This document shows positions 26,181 to 38,459 of a stretch of DNA of 64,000 bases, piece after piece. Source of the stretch: Epiperipatus broadwayi (taxonomy: Eukaryota; Onychophora; Udeonychophora; Euonychophora; Peripatidae); the NCBI GenBank assembly GCA_028023455.1, contig JAQFVV010000228.1, positions 1,759,591 through 1,823,590 on the forward strand, given 5' to 3'. Position numbers and translations under genes: made by a program. The notes under the pieces were generated by a model. That model was not told where the DNA came from. It was given only the letters and a program-made list of their open reading frames with translations, and made no database searches. Positions within the stretch are counted from its first letter, which is position 1. Every line of letters starts with the position of its first letter.

Positions 26181-29100
26181 AATACTAAAGTACCGATAAT
26201 GCAAAACACAATCATATAATTACAAGTAAAAAGACATCATCCTCTTTAATGATTGAAGCCTTACCTCTAATCCCATTGAGGTAATTTATTCAATCTTCTA
26301 TCCAATCCTCAGCATTTGATCATAATTTTTGAAACATTAAATATAACATGTGTAATCTTAGATTTTAGTCTTAATTTCCTCTTTTACCAAAAGTTAAATT
26401 TAAATTATTTCTAGAAACAATCTTCTTAAATACTGATTGCCAAAAGTTAAAAATATGATGACACAAATATTCTAAGATAACTTCCTTAACACTAGTTATT
26501 CAACTGCAGAATCTAAACAAATAATTCTTGTAAGAAATAAGTAAAAATATTAGTTAAGGACTGAGTCATACTTTTAAACAAGAACCTCATGAGCATAGTA
26601 CATTCATGCTGTGTGAAACTTGGGAATTTTATCAGGCTCTAAATTATCATAGGATATTTCTTTTTTGGTATTTGGTCTATAGCCAATCCAGATAGTTATT
26701 CAATATTAGTTAAACTATTCTTAACTAGAATACTAAATGTGGATATAAAACTACTCTTAAAAACCCTAGCAACTCAACAGTTGGCAAATAGTTTCTTTCA
26801 ATGCAGAATGGTATGGCAGTGGCTTCTGCTTTGCAGTTGAGTATTTTAATGTTTGTTTTACCTTTTATCTTTTTAACACACTTATAAAAGTTTAAAAGTC
26901 CATCCCCCCCCCCCCCAAATAAATAACAATTGATCATGAAAAGATCTAAATATTACTATAAGAACAGCATACTGGAAGGCAAATATGGCTAATCAATAAA
27001 AGTAAATTATTTTGATTTGTTGTTTTGATTATTTCCATAAAAAATGTTATATCAGTTTATAATTAAACACATCTTTTATTTTAAAGCTTTATAAAATTAT
27101 TAATAAAATAAATTTATACAATGTTTATAAAGTATTTATTTAAGCAAATCTATAGATAATCAAATAAATATTTATCTACAACATTTTTAACAGAATTTGA
27201 TTTACATGAGCAGGTAAAAGATTTATTTTTCAAGAAAAAAAAACATATTTTAAGCTCAATTTTCGAAAATGTATATTTCATAATTCAAGTTGCTGACTTG
27301 TGGCTCTGCAAGTATTATTTTAGTAAATATAATTCAAAAATGGCTCTTTACAGAACTAAAAAAATAAAATGAATAATATATATTGTTATAAGTGGTTAGT
27401 TTTCAACTTGTGAGAATTTTCAGAATCAATTCAACAAATAATGGTTAGCAAAATACAAACTAAGTATCATATTTATAAACTATAAAAATAAATATAAGTA
27501 CTTAAATTTGTTATTGAATTTCCTTTAAAAACGCCATCTACAATATTTACACAGAAATCTATCATTGTGTTGAAGATGAATGATGTGTACAAAGAATATT
27601 GAGGGGAAATAATTAATACTTGAACATGGATAATCACCATTTGTTTTCATATTAGATATAAAACCAATTTCTATGCATTACTTGTTACTACTTATACCAC
27701 ATAGAAATATAATATCATTCATGATATAAATATTCATTTTGTTAAGGATTATTTTTCTTTCCAGAATGTTTCTATTTTTATGTTATCATATTCTTATCTT
27801 CAATAGTAATATTGTTTTTAATAAGGATTTAGTTCTATTATCCTAATCTTTTCCTCTATCTGCTTTGCTTTAGACACAATTTAGATTTTTTTTCCATTCC
27901 TATTTCCTCTTTAATCACAATTTTCTATTTTAATACCACCTTTTAATATTAAAAATTATAATACCTTTTAATATTAAAAGTATCTAAATGTTTTTAAGTT
28001 GTTTGGCTTGAGTAGTTTTTTTAATGTAATCTAAAAATAGTATATAGAGATATATATTAACACAAACATTCCTCAAAGAAAAAAAAAGACTGTATCCTAA
28101 GAAGAGGAGTAGTTACATTTATTTGAAGAGGGCAGAACCGAGAAGGTGGCCTGGTGAGCTGTGTGGAATTTGCCTTTGGGCTAAGAAGATAATTAAACCA
28201 TTTGCAAAGCAATCCAATAATCCCAGTATTAGATTTTTTTTTTTTTTTACAATATTTTAAGAGAATTCAACTTTTATTGATGATGACAAATAAAAAAATT
28301 GCAAGCAGGAATTCCTGGCTGATCATATCTTTAAAATGAATCGTTCTATCAATTTAATGTCAATATATTTATATCATAAGCAATAGTAAAAATGATGCTA
28401 TAAGACTTACAACACATTATACAACGAATATTTTTCGTAAAAAGCCCAATAGTTTGAGATCTCTCTCTCTCTCCCTCACACACACACACACACACACAAA
28501 TTTCAAAGTAAAAAATAAAAATTATTAAGTAATACATTTTTTTTTAATATTATAAATAAAAAATTCTTAAAAACTATAACTTTAAGTAACCGATTTAAAA
28601 ATATATAATGTATTCAAAACAAATGTAATGAAAAAAAAGTTGAATTATAAAAAAAAAAATTCGATTTCACAAAAGGTAAGATAAATTATCATCAATATCA
28701 GTTTCCCCTAGTACTTTTTACAGAATCTTATTAAAGTAAGAAGTTAGAAATTTGGTTTAATTTCTTCCCTACCAATCCCCGGCAAAATTTAAAAATAATA
28801 GTATTCTAAAAGCTAAAAAATATGTTAGATTGAAGGGGGGGGGGGGATGATCATTATTATCTTTAGAGCCAATTACTGCATTTTTCTTTCTCCCTGGTCC
28901 ATTGCATCGCCCTGCTAATTGGGTAAGGCCAGTTCTATTTCAGTAAAGGGTAGAATGAATGAGACATTAGTATTTTCCCCCCATCTTTATTCTTCCATTT
29001 TTCATTTAAACAGAATTGTAAGTCATTAATAAAAATAAACAGTAAAGCAATAGAAAAATATGTTCCTAAAAAAACAAACTTTCAAAAATATGAAAATGTT

Positions 29101-29640
29101 TTTGATGTATATATAAATGGGTAAATGATGGGACGTATACAAAAGTAAAAATGTATGTGGAGAGAAAACCTTAGACGATGGATGACACGTGTTTGATTTT
29201 CTCTTTTTCAAGTAACATTTCTGAACACATATGAACAAATTTTAAAAAATGAACTCATTTTACGTAATATTCAATGGGAGCTGAGATTTTCAACTATAAA
29301 TTTAAGTTTTAAAAAAATCTTTTCAAGTTCGTAAAAATTACGGAAATCAACAAAAAATAATTATTATGCCTATTATCAGTTAAGTGCAAAAGCAAAAATA
29401 AAATGCAAGCAATAATTTTCATTTTAAAACGAACGTAAAATTCTCCACAATAGCAGGGAGGACAAGCTAATGCAAAAAAAAAGAAAACATTAATTTAGCG
29501 TATATAGCAAGATTCTCACGTGGTGGAAAAAAGATGTTTTAAGTCGCATATATAATGTTTAGAATAGAAAATAGTAATTTTTAAAAATAAATAAATAAAC
29601 AAAATTTTCCAGTTTTATTAATGAAATTTCAGTTCACTAT
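26180..29640. other. AT-rich DNA with simple repeats, probably first intron
   Basis: If the exon at 29876-29978 is real, its intron runs into this DNA on the minus strand. Simple tracts include a C run at about 26904-26917, CT then CA dinucleotides at 28460-28498, and a G run at about 28836-28847. A GC-richer patch at 28095-28240 could hold an exon on either strand: there is an acceptor-like TTATCTTCTTAG on the minus strand and a donor-like CCTG|GTGAGC on the plus strand. No protein family is recognised. Another textured patch lies at 28870-28960. Confidence 0.35.
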
Positions 29641-29875
29641 GCTCAAACTTCGACCGCAAGGAAATAAGAATGTCCCCGCTGGGTGATCATATTTTATTTT
29701 ACCTAAAGGTAATTTTAAAAATTATACATTATTTCTTTCTTTTCATCACATAAACTATGGTTTTACTAACGAAAATAATAGAAATAACGCATTTTTTAAG
29801 TTTGAGCAGAATGAATACGTGAATTATACGTGCGAGTCATGCTATCCTCCGCATAAAGAAAACTAAATGGCTTAC

Positions 29876-29978
29876 CTTCATTTGGGCTCACACCTCCGTT
29901 TTCCTGCTTAATCTCCGTTACAAGTACTTCAGAACTCGTAGCAACTGCAGTAGTCGCTGCTATCGATTCTACTTCCAT
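29876..29978 (-). CDS. Probable first coding exon of an unrecognised spliced gene
   Basis: The minus strand has an ATG at 29978 in a good eukaryotic context (AAAATGG). It is followed by 34 codons beginning MEVESIAATTAVATSSEVLV and continuing through TEIKQENGGVSPNE. The frame then meets AAG|GTAAGC, a consensus splice donor, with the exon ending at 29876 in phase 1. The peptide is acidic and Ala/Thr/Ser-rich, and IKQE fits the SUMO-attachment pattern psi-K-x-E. Low-complexity N-termini with such motifs are frequent in nuclear regulators, but I do not recognise the protein. Codon use is richer in G and C than everything around it. An upstream in-frame extension to 30011 lacks an ATG, so the 29978 start is preferred. 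Downstream exons would lie at lower coordinates and were not identified. Confidence 0.6.
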
Positions 29979-30460
29979 TTTAAAATCAAAGACACACACA
30001 ACCCAATCCAACCACTGATTGTATCGTCGAAGCGAAACCTGTACTAAGCCGAACTCACATTTACAACAGCACTGGTGAAGATTTGATATCTCTAACTAAC
30101 GTTTAAGGCTTATGCTGTATGCTCAACTGGCTAAACGTACTGCATCCTCCGTTTTTACCGTTTAAATAAACGCTTTCCTCAAATAATTGCAAAGAAATAG
30201 AGGCCCGTCATCCATTAAGGATGAAAGCATGCACGAACCAAAATGAAAACAAACAGCGGGCTAAAGATACGCCTCAAAACATGAATTCGGCGCAGGCTTG
30301 ACGCGCAGCGGTGCAAATAAAATGGCGGATATCCCGAGCAGCCAGCAACAACTCGCTCCTTTACCCAGCGTGCCTAGCTGATCCTGCCAAGTGGTTTGAA
30401 AAAGATGGAACCAACTTTGCTCCGATATAGCTAAGCTGCTAATTACATTGATAAGCATTT
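29979..30460 (-). promoter_or_regulatory. CpG-containing promoter/5' UTR region
   Basis: This is the only sizeable region of the window with repeated CG dinucleotides (for example near 30027-30040, 30286-30312 and 30332). It sits immediately upstream of the minus-strand first exon. A YY1-type site, AAAATGGCGGAT, lies at 30319-30330; such sites are common just downstream of animal transcription starts. No TATA box is evident, so the promoter would be of the CpG/TATA-less type. A 65-residue minus-strand frame (30261-30458) is judged to be a by-product of the composition. Transcription could also be bidirectional. Confidence 0.45.
30322..30381 (+). CDS. Short plus-strand frame at YY1-like start, speculative
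   Basis: An ATG in strong context (AAAATGGCG) begins a 19-codon frame, MADIPSSQQQLAPLPSVPS, ending in TGA. It lies in the CpG-rich region, divergent from the minus-strand first exon. It could be a short upstream frame or the start of a divergently transcribed gene, or simply a consequence of the YY1-type motif, which contains ATGGCGG. No good splice donor interrupts it before the stop. Confidence 0.15.
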   Translation: MADIPSSQQQLAPLPSVPS

Positions 30461-30479
30461 TTTAATAAACTTTTGAAAA

Positions 30480-32480
30480 AGCCAATCATTTTTTTTCTCG
30501 GTATGAATTGTTAAGTAAAGACAAAAATGCGAAAAAGTAAATAGAGCGAATGTAAACAGAATCAAAATTCCAATAGAAACTTTTTCCATCGTCCGAAAAC
30601 AGAATTACTCTTTTAAGATTTTCAAAACCAATCATCATAATCTCAAAGATGAATATTAGTTTTAATATTTAAAAAAAAAAAAACTATAATTTTTAAAAAA
30701 TAATTAAATTGCAAACAATATTTGTAATAAATGCGTCCACGCACTCATATGTATATAAATGTGTGTGATATATATACTATGCGTATAATATATATATACT
30801 CTATGTATTTATTTACATGTCTATATCAAAATAGTTAATTTTAAATACGACGGTAATTATATTTCCTTAATACATAAAAAATTATATAAAAATTAATTAT
30901 TGATAAATATCTTTTAACTACGATTAAATAAATGTTCATATGTTTTTCCCCTCATTTCTGTCTCGTATATAGTTCAAAGCCTGCATTTTCTTCCTAGAAG
31001 TATAGTTTTCATTTTAATTGGCCTTTTTTTTTTACATCTATTATATATATATATGCCTAAATACAATTATTTTTAATGTCTAACGCTGAAATCAGTTTAG
31101 ACTATAGAGTAAGTTACTGTGATGTAATAAAGAGATATTGTGTCACCTAGAAATAACATTAAATTATTTTTATAATTAAATTTCATCTTTTGAATTTATT
31201 GGTATATCAGCAAAGTAATAGAAATTCTTAAGTGATTTAAATTCGGAAGGGATGCATTTAACTCACCACAATTTCAAAAGACTGAATAACTTTTTTTTAT
31301 ATATATTTTCCTTTATTTTACTAATATTTTGCCAGGGAGTGGGATAAAAAGTTAAGATTGTTTGAGATTATTAAAAAAAATATCCCATAAAATATATCTT
31401 TGGGAGAAAGTAAAAATATTAAAGATGTATGAATAAAAAGAATAGTAAAAAATCCTAAGTAGTCTGCTTTCTTATTGCAAATAAATTAATATCAATTGCC
31501 AAATTATAGACTTTGATACTTAACCTTATCTGTTATCAATTAATGCAGCTCATCAGAACTATTTTGAAGATAATCTGTCCCAAATAATTTTCATCCTTCA
31601 TTAAAACAATATATACTGCTACATTGCTGGCTATTATGCTCAGGATACAACAGGATTCACAGATAATGGATATGAGAAACAACTATGAATAACAGACTGT
31701 GAGAAATCAGTAGACATTGTCCAATCAAAAATACTTGCATAAGATTTGAATCATAAAAGCTTATGTACTGTTTACACATACTTTTCTATTTCCTTTTTTT
31801 CTTTATTGTCTTCAGCCACTTAAGTTAGCACAAGACCTGGTAATTATGAGCCACTCATCTATTAGTCATTTTAATGTTCCTTCACTAGCTGTGGTAGTGT
31901 AGTTGTGGGTTTTTCCAATCACATTTTCATTCTTTAATAACATAGTCAACAGCTCTGACCCCAATTTTCTTTTCATTTGTTTTTTTTTTTTTTAGCTCAA
32001 GCTATTGAAATTTAAGAAAGTACTAATGAAACTTATAGTCTTTATTTGTGATTTTTACTCAAGGTAGTATAATCACTAATGAGCTTGGTAATTTAAAATA
32101 TGATTTTAGCTAGCTCTGTTTAAAAATATTTTTATCACAGAAATAGAAAGGATCTAGAAAATATGATGTAAAAATGGCAATCTCACAATCTGGCTAAATT
32201 TGTCATGCCTGGAAAATATTCATTAAAGTTATGGAAATAATCATATTGGACGTGATATATAATCAGAAATAATGATAAAGCAAGAGGCCATAAAAATACT
32301 GACATATCTTATTTAAAAACTAGACACATGGAATATGTGAACTTTATTTAATTCAAACTCTTCGAGACTTAAATGAAAGATAGCATTGGTAATGAAAAAA
32401 CAGTCAAGATTTAAGACTGGTATATCTTCTCTTAATGAAAATTTGTCTTAGAAAGAAAGCTTAATGGAATAGAAGGATGG
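30480..32480. other. AT-rich non-coding DNA, no gene seen
   Basis: Simple AT-rich DNA with TA tracts (about 30765-30800 and 31041-31055). A somewhat richer patch at about 31780-31990 shows no open frame or repeat match within the window. Confidence 0.5.
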
Positions 32481-32700
32481 CTATAAGTTTTTTTTTTTTT
32501 GAAAGATTGCAATGTCTAAATTGTCCATTTTATTTTTAGATTAATCAAAGGCTAATGGTGTTCAAAGTTGGCTTGCACAAAGGATGTTTGCTCATGCTAT
32601 TAGTGCATATGCTCCAACTTTAGGTCAGAGAATTTAAAGAAACAAAGTTTTTATTTCTGGATTTGGAACAAGAGTTTCAGCTTGGCAAAAATTTATATTT
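32480..32700 (+). pseudogene. LINE AP-endonuclease fragment
   Basis: Two overlapping frames read INQRLMVFKVGLHKG (about 32541-32585) and, after a frameshift, AHAISAYAPTLGQ (about 32591-32630). This is the pattern 'L..RLM...L' followed by 'ISAYAPT', typical of the apurinic-type endonuclease domain of non-LTR retrotransposons. Nothing else of the element is clear, so it is an isolated, broken piece lying just upstream of another LINE. Confidence 0.5.
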
Positions 32701-33009
32701 TGGCAGTCTTATTTAGTTATATCTTTGCCTATCATAGAAGTGTCGAGATCTTGATAAGGTGATTTTAAAATAAACTTTCTCGCACAATTTAGATAGGCTG
32801 TCATACCTGGTGAATTATTCATTAATATTAAAACACTGAATTTTTTTCTTGAAGACATTAGTGTATGTGTTAGTTAAGTAGATTTTAGCCAAAAGTTAAA
32901 AATAACAGTGTTGCTGCTGTAAATACATAATCTGCTATTACAGAGCCTGCAATTAGCTTTTCCAGCTTGAGAATTAGATGGTAAAAATCTATTTACTCTA
33001 ATAGAATTG

Positions 33010-34129
33010 ACAATGTCTAAAGTTAAAAAACCCAAAACAATTCATGAAAATATAGTGAGTTCTAGTAGAAAAAATTCCATTAAAAAAAGATATTTATATG
33101 AAATAAATCTGATTACACAAAATAGTTTTATAATGGCGGAAAACGCTAAACAGTTAAAAGGTAAATAAAGTTTAAGGAAAATGCTAAGCAACCCAGAAAT
33201 TATTTTCTTTAAAAAAGAAACTTAGAAATTGTCAGACAGTATTAAAACAAATAAGTTAGTGCCGAAAAACAGAGATACTTTATCTGAAATAAAGAATAAT
33301 TCAAATTCAGAAACTCATTCCGTCTTAGAGAAAAAAAAAAAAAAAACTACCAAGTAAACGGAATGGAACTAATGACAATTCGATTCTAGAAAATTTAGAT
33401 TATTTCCCGAAAAAACTTGAAGCGAATGCAAGTTACAGCATTGTTACTAAGGATAAAAATGAAGAATTAGAAAAAAAAAGGTAATCATATAAATTTCACA
33501 AAGCTAAATGATAATTTACCTGAGAATCGAAATTATTATAATTTAATTGATGCTATAAATCATTGCTTTCTTCCCAGCAAGAAGTTTTGTGCCTATTAAA
33601 TGTTATAATAAAACATAGAAAGTGCTTTAGATGAGAGTTTAAAAAAAGAATTACAAGGATGTAAAGTTTATTATGTTACTAAAGAGTCCAATTCACTGGT
33701 TTATGGGAAAATACTGCATATCCTTCCAAGTTTTAATGAAGAATTTTTTCATACTGAAATAAATGCATATGCTGGTGTCATTCAAAGGGAAAGGGGAATA
33801 ACTCCTAATATTCTTTTTAAAATTCCATCTAATGCATTGAGAATAATACTTAATTTAAAAAAGGAATATCAAAAGAACAAATTCATCATAAAGTGTTACA
33901 TGACAAAATTCCAATTTCTATTATATTAAAGGGTAGAAATCATCTCTGTTTCAGATGTAACAGAGTGGGAAAGCTATATGGAAGCTGTGAAAAGTATAAT
34001 AAAATTAATAGACTGAATCATTTATGTAGTGTGCATGAGGGTAAACCATGGGGTAGTGTGGTTGCATCTCAAACATATGAAACACAAGTGGATGAAAATA
34101 ATTTTGAAGCACAAAACATGGACAATTGA
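33010..34129 (+). pseudogene. ORF1 of an L1/Tx1-like LINE, broken
   Basis: Joined readings in several frames give a Lys/Asn-rich protein of the sort found as ORF1 in L1/Tx1-like LINEs. It starts near MSKVKKPKTIHENI (33013) and passes through VIQRERGITPNILFKIPSNA (about 33777-33836). It ends with KIPISIILKGRNHLCFRC (about 33905-33958) and NRVGKLYGSC. The last two pieces form a CCHC zinc knuckle, C-x2-C-x4-[H]-x4-C, in which the expected His is replaced by Lys. Stops and frameshifts (for example near 33167, 33481 and 33590) make it a pseudogene. ORF1 proteins bind the LINE RNA and form the retrotransposition particle. The clade assignment rests on order and texture, not on a search. Confidence 0.55.
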
Positions 34130-34557
34130 AAGACTTAACAATAATCCAAAATCTTTCCAAACATATGAGATTCAAATTAAAATTGATTTTAGAGCACAAA
34201 ATATTGAGTAGATAATTGAAAGACTTAATAATAGTCCTAAATACTCAGTCTTATATATCTTAGATTGGACTAAGTTGGATGAGATGTTCAATGAATGGGA
34301 AGATGAACTACTAGTAATAATGAAATAACTCACCTAACTGAAACATTAAGGGGATACCTAATCTACTAGTAAATCAAGAATGCAAATAAGTCATCTGTAA
34401 AAAAAACCTTGTTGACTCAAAATCAAAACAAAATAAATGAGAAAAAATGTCAGTTGATGTTGAATTCAACAAGTTAATGATAATAAATAAATAAAAATAG
34501 ATACTGCTTTTAAAGGTAAAGTGAAAATTAGTTATAAAAAATTATAATCAAAAACTT

Positions 34558-34880
34558 ATGAATAGAAGATTGAAAATAATGATACTAAATGTCAGAGGAA
34601 TTAATGGTCCAAATAAAGTAAATAAAATTTTAGACTATATTAAAGAACAGAAAAATTATATACTCACAGAAACAAAAGTAAATACCAACACTTCAGCTTA
34701 TTTAATAAATTCCCTGGCTAGACACCACATTGCTTATATAAGTATAATAATAGACCAGCCAAGGAATAGCAGTGTCACTGAATATTAATTTGGATTTAGA
34801 GAGAATTCAAAGTTTAACTTTGCAAACAAATTATGGAATTTGTGTTTTTCTGAAGGTTTGTGATGATGGTGTTTTAATTA
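34558..34880 (+). pseudogene. ORF2 endonuclease N-terminus of the L1/Tx1-like LINE
   Basis: The frame from 34558 reads MNRRLKIMILNVRGINGPNK, then VNKILDYIKEQKNYILTETK. This is the AP-endonuclease start: a short beta strand, N-V-R-G as the first metal-site Asn, then the K...L..Y.....I...ET box with the catalytic Glu. It stops at 34788, but homologous-looking sequence continues out of frame to about 34880 (VCDDGVLIIFTYW-like). The reading is then interrupted by the inverted SINE element. The next endonuclease motif, GGDLNC, appears beyond the insertion at about 35474-35491. Confidence 0.65.
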
Positions 34881-35329
34881 TATTTACATATTGGACTATT
34901 TTCATCAACTAATATGAGTATTGAATGTCTTTAAAAAAATTTAACTTTATTTAAATATTCCAATTACATTCAACTGTTAGTAGTAGCATACAGATTAGTA
35001 TATGCATAACATTTTGAGAGATAATATTATCCGCTCTTCAGGTGTTGCTGGCAGGATGGCTCCATTGATTAGAGCATTACCTTAAAATTCAGTACTCAAA
35101 AATTTAAGGGTCTAGGTTCAATTCCCATGCTAGTACTGTTATTCATCAGGCCACAACATCTGAAAAGAGGGGAGAATAGTATCTCTTGAAACATTGTGCA
35201 TACACCAACCTGTGTGGTATTACTAACAGTTGAATGTATTTGAAATATTTAAATACATTTAAATTTTTATAAAGACTTTCAATACTCATATTAGATTATG
35301 GAAATAGTCCAATATATAAATACAAATAA
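34881..35329. mobile_element. Inverted SINE pair / fold-back with tRNA-like core, inside a LINE
   Basis: The outer arms are long imperfect inverted repeats: about 34881-35050 pairs with the reverse complement of about 35145-35329. Shared blocks on the two arms include ATTGGACTATTT, AATATGAGTATTGAA.GTCTTT, ACATTCAACTGTTAGTA and AGAGATA.TATT. The unpaired centre contains a tRNA-derived head at about 35055-35130, with A box TGGCTCCATTGATTAGAGC (35057-35075) and an exact B box GGTTCAATTCC (35115-35125). Read on the plus strand it is a complete SINE (head, body, tail) preceded by an inverted copy of its own body. The sequence AATTATAT on each side (34876-34883 and 35330-35337) is a possible short target duplication. 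The element splits the endonuclease of the host LINE. Confidence 0.7.
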
Positions 35330-35439
35330 AATTATATAATTGTTTCCTTCATTTTTCAAAAAATATTGCACTATTTGGTCACAATTTATTCCAAAGCAAA
35401 GAGTAAATATATTTTTAATGTTCTAAACAATGTTCAAAA

Positions 35440-38240
35440 CAAATTGCTTCAACACTGAGGTATGATAATATGGGGTGGTGATCTTAATTGTACATATCAA
35501 GATCTTCTAAATGAATTAAAAATATAAAATGAAAGAGCTGTTCATCTTTTCATTGCAAAATATATATCCTATTAATAAATTTTTTTTTTTTCAATAGTAG
35601 ACTTTCATCATTCAGGGACTTGATCTTTTATTTCAGGACATAAATTAAATAATGCTAAAATAAATGCATCGTTCTAGTAATTGATGATTATGAGGAAAAT
35701 AAGATTTTTTACAAATATTACTTTTAAAAAAATGTAACAGATGACATTATATTTACAGACGATCAAATATCTAATACTTTAATTATAATTAATTATTATA
35801 CAAGACATTCAAATCTATCACATTGTATAGCATGGTATAAAATCAAAAAAGAATTAAATGAATTATGCAGAAAGAGAGCCAAAAACATTGTGTCACAAAA
35901 TCAAATTAAACAGAGGATTTTAGATATACAGCATATGCTCCAATAATTCTCATTTAAGCCAAATTATGAACTAATTAATAATCTACAAGAGGAATATGAT
36001 AAATTATATCAACAAATTCAGCAGGAAAACCAAACCAAAAAAATAAAAAAGCTAATCCTAACTTACAATTCATATCAAAAAAAAAAAAAAGATTAACTAC
36101 GCAAAAATTTATATCTCTCATACAAAAAGTATTTCTACAATGTTAAAAGCTCAAAAAAAGCTTGTATCTGGTTTACATGCTGATGAAAATATTTTAAGAT
36201 GTTAAAAATCAAATTTTGTGGAAATAAAAATGAAACAGAAGCATATGAAAGCATAATTACAGGCAAGCGTAAAGAATATCTTTTATGGGAAGTAATTAAT
36301 AAATTAAAGATGAAACTAACTTTTGCAAATGGTGCAATTCCATCATCTATTTATAAATATTTAGATTATTCCTTGATACCAGCAATATGGAGGTTTTATA
36401 ATCAGATATATTATGAAAAAATGTATTGGTCAGACAATAAAAAAATAATACATAATGTAGTAAAAGAAAGAGCTAAATATACTTCTACCATAAAAGACCT
36501 AATATATATCTCAATTGAAGATATTGACTCCAAAATATTAGGAAGAATATTATTGAAAAAATTATACCAGTTGATAAATAAAAAACTATCAACAGTTGAT
36601 CAATAAAAAACTATTAACTGCACATTATGTTATAAAAGAAAGAAGAGCAGTGAATGCTGTTTTGAAAATTCAAGAAGTAATTATATCAGATAATTAAAAT
36701 TGACAGAATATTTTGCAATGAGAATTGATTTTAAATCAGCTTTTGATTTGGTAAATTGGTACTTATTTAAAGACCTAAAGCAATCATTATCAGAACATAG
36801 ATATTTAGTTCAAGCAATAGAGAACTATATTAAAAACAATAGAATCTCAAGAACTATATGATATACTCAACATTTTTTATTCCAGAAAAAGAAATATCAC
36901 AAGGATCACCATTAGCTGTTCTGCTCTTTGCAATATATATATTGATCAAATGGTCAAATATATTGAAAACTATGTGTCAGGTCTTTATCTTCATCATTTA
37001 GGTGTGAAGATAGTAGCAATAGCTTTTATTGATGATGTAATAATATTTTTTCAGAATTTATATAACATTGAAATTTTTATGAATATCCTGAAAATTTTTC
37101 AAAGAAAGTCAGGATCCTCTGTAAAATCATTCAAATATTCAGTTTGTTAACCAACTGCAGGTAGAAAGATTCCATATGAAAACCAGACAATTCTATCATT
37201 GTTTTTAGGAATCCCACTTTATATGCCAACAACAAGTATGAATCAATACTTAAACAAATTGATAGTTGATAAAATTAATAAAAATAAATAAATCTTTCTC
37301 ATTAGTTAAACTTTATAAAATTATTAAAACAAGAATTTTTAATGTCATTGTTATGGGAGTCCTATGTTATTTTGCACCAGGGATGAGTGTTTTCAATATA
37401 GTAATAAATAAATTAAATCAGATAGCAAAGAACTACATTAGGGGAGAATCTTCATACCTAGTATCAATTTCCATATTAAGTTGCAGAAGTTTCAATCTTA
37501 TTGACACAAAATTATATATATCATATATAACAGCATAAATGTATATTGATATAATACAAAAGCTTTAGTCCACCATCACCAGGTACTAATTTCGTTAATA
37601 AAATTGAAAAAGACAGATCATTTTTGGTGACTTATTTGTATCATATAAATACTTGCAGAATGGCTTCAATTTAAATAGCTTTATTAACATTCAATACAAT
37701 GATTTAAAAAAAACTAATAAACAATATTCAGTACACTCAGAAGTATCAGTGATTAAAGTTATCAAGAATCTTCACATAATATATGCTCCAAATGGTATAT
37801 CAAATTCTGGTTTAAATTTTTAAATGGTTTTCTACCCATGAAGGTTTATTTAAATTGTTGATTAAAAATAAATTAGGAGCCTTTTTATAGTTTTTGTAAG
37901 ATAAAAGAAGATGCCTTTCACTTGTATGAAGAATGTATAGTATTTAAATTCTTAAAATCAAAAGTATTTCATGCATCATACATAAATTTAAAAAGAGAAA
38001 TAGCAAACAATATTAAAATATTTAATCCACATAATGCAATGATTTTTCTACATGCTCTAAAATCTATATGGGCAATAAGGTGTAAAATGATTTTTGATCA
38101 TAAAAAAAAATATAATTGCTTAAAAAAACTTGATAATGATTGGAATAAATATTTTAATAACTGTATCAGATACATCCCCCAAAAAATAGTGGAAAAAATT
38201 TGGTTAAGCACTGTTCTTTCTTCATGTGAATTTTGGAAAT
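35440..38240 (+). pseudogene. ORF2 endonuclease end, reverse transcriptase and C-terminus of the L1/Tx1-like LINE
   Basis: Beyond the SINE the LINE resumes with IIWGGDLNC (about 35465-35491), the endonuclease 'GGDFN' metal site. A long Lys/Asn-rich linker follows (about 35820-36600, with a 135-residue open frame at 36199-36606). Reverse-transcriptase motifs come next: AMRIDFKSAFDLVNW (about 36717-36760), ISQGSPLAVLLFAIY (about 36893-36938) and AIAFIDDVIIFFQN (about 37017-37058, the catalytic F-x-DD box). A C-terminal part with a CSFCKIKEDAFHLYEEC-like Cys/His pattern lies around 37888-37935, running into 37922-38242. Several stops and frameshifts disrupt it. The order endonuclease, RT, Cys-rich tail is that of L1/Tx1-type LINEs. 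Confidence 0.75.
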
Positions 38241-38376
38241 AATATAAAAAATTTAAAAAGTATTATTTAAAAAAGAAACTTATAAAATAATATATAAATA
38301 AGTATAAAAATTCATAATTAAAAATTGATATGTAATTAATTATTGTAAGGAATATATGTAATTTTTGTTTTTTGTT

Positions 38377-38382
38377 AATAAA
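38377..38382 (+). terminator. Polyadenylation signal at the LINE 3' end
   Basis: AATAAA lies about 130 bp after the end of the last LINE frame, followed within 20 bp by TTCCTTAAAAA. This fits the 3' end of the L1/Tx1-like element near 38400. In DNA this AT-rich the hexamer alone means little; its place at the end of the element is what supports it. Confidence 0.4.
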
Positions 38383-38459
38383 GATTTTCCTTAAAAATAA
38401 TCTTCTATTACTGAATTTTTACATGACACAGGGATTGATTATATATAAAAGTTAATATT

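Noticed and set aside
29640-29715. Possible second exon on the minus strand after TTACCTTTAG
   Set aside because: The open segment is short, ends in a stop without a donor, and would require an intron of only about 160 bp. No conserved peptide was recognised.
29979-30011. N-terminal extension of the first exon to 30011
   Set aside because: The codon at that position is TTG on the minus strand, not ATG. The ATG at 29978 has the better context.
30261-30458. 65-residue minus-strand frame in the CpG-rich region
   Set aside because: It lacks a supporting splice site, conserved motif or codon signal, and sits in the likely promoter. It is best explained by higher GC content leaving fewer stops.
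35055-35130. tRNA gene
   Set aside because: A and B boxes are present but the cloverleaf does not close, and it is followed by the SINE body, so it is a SINE head.
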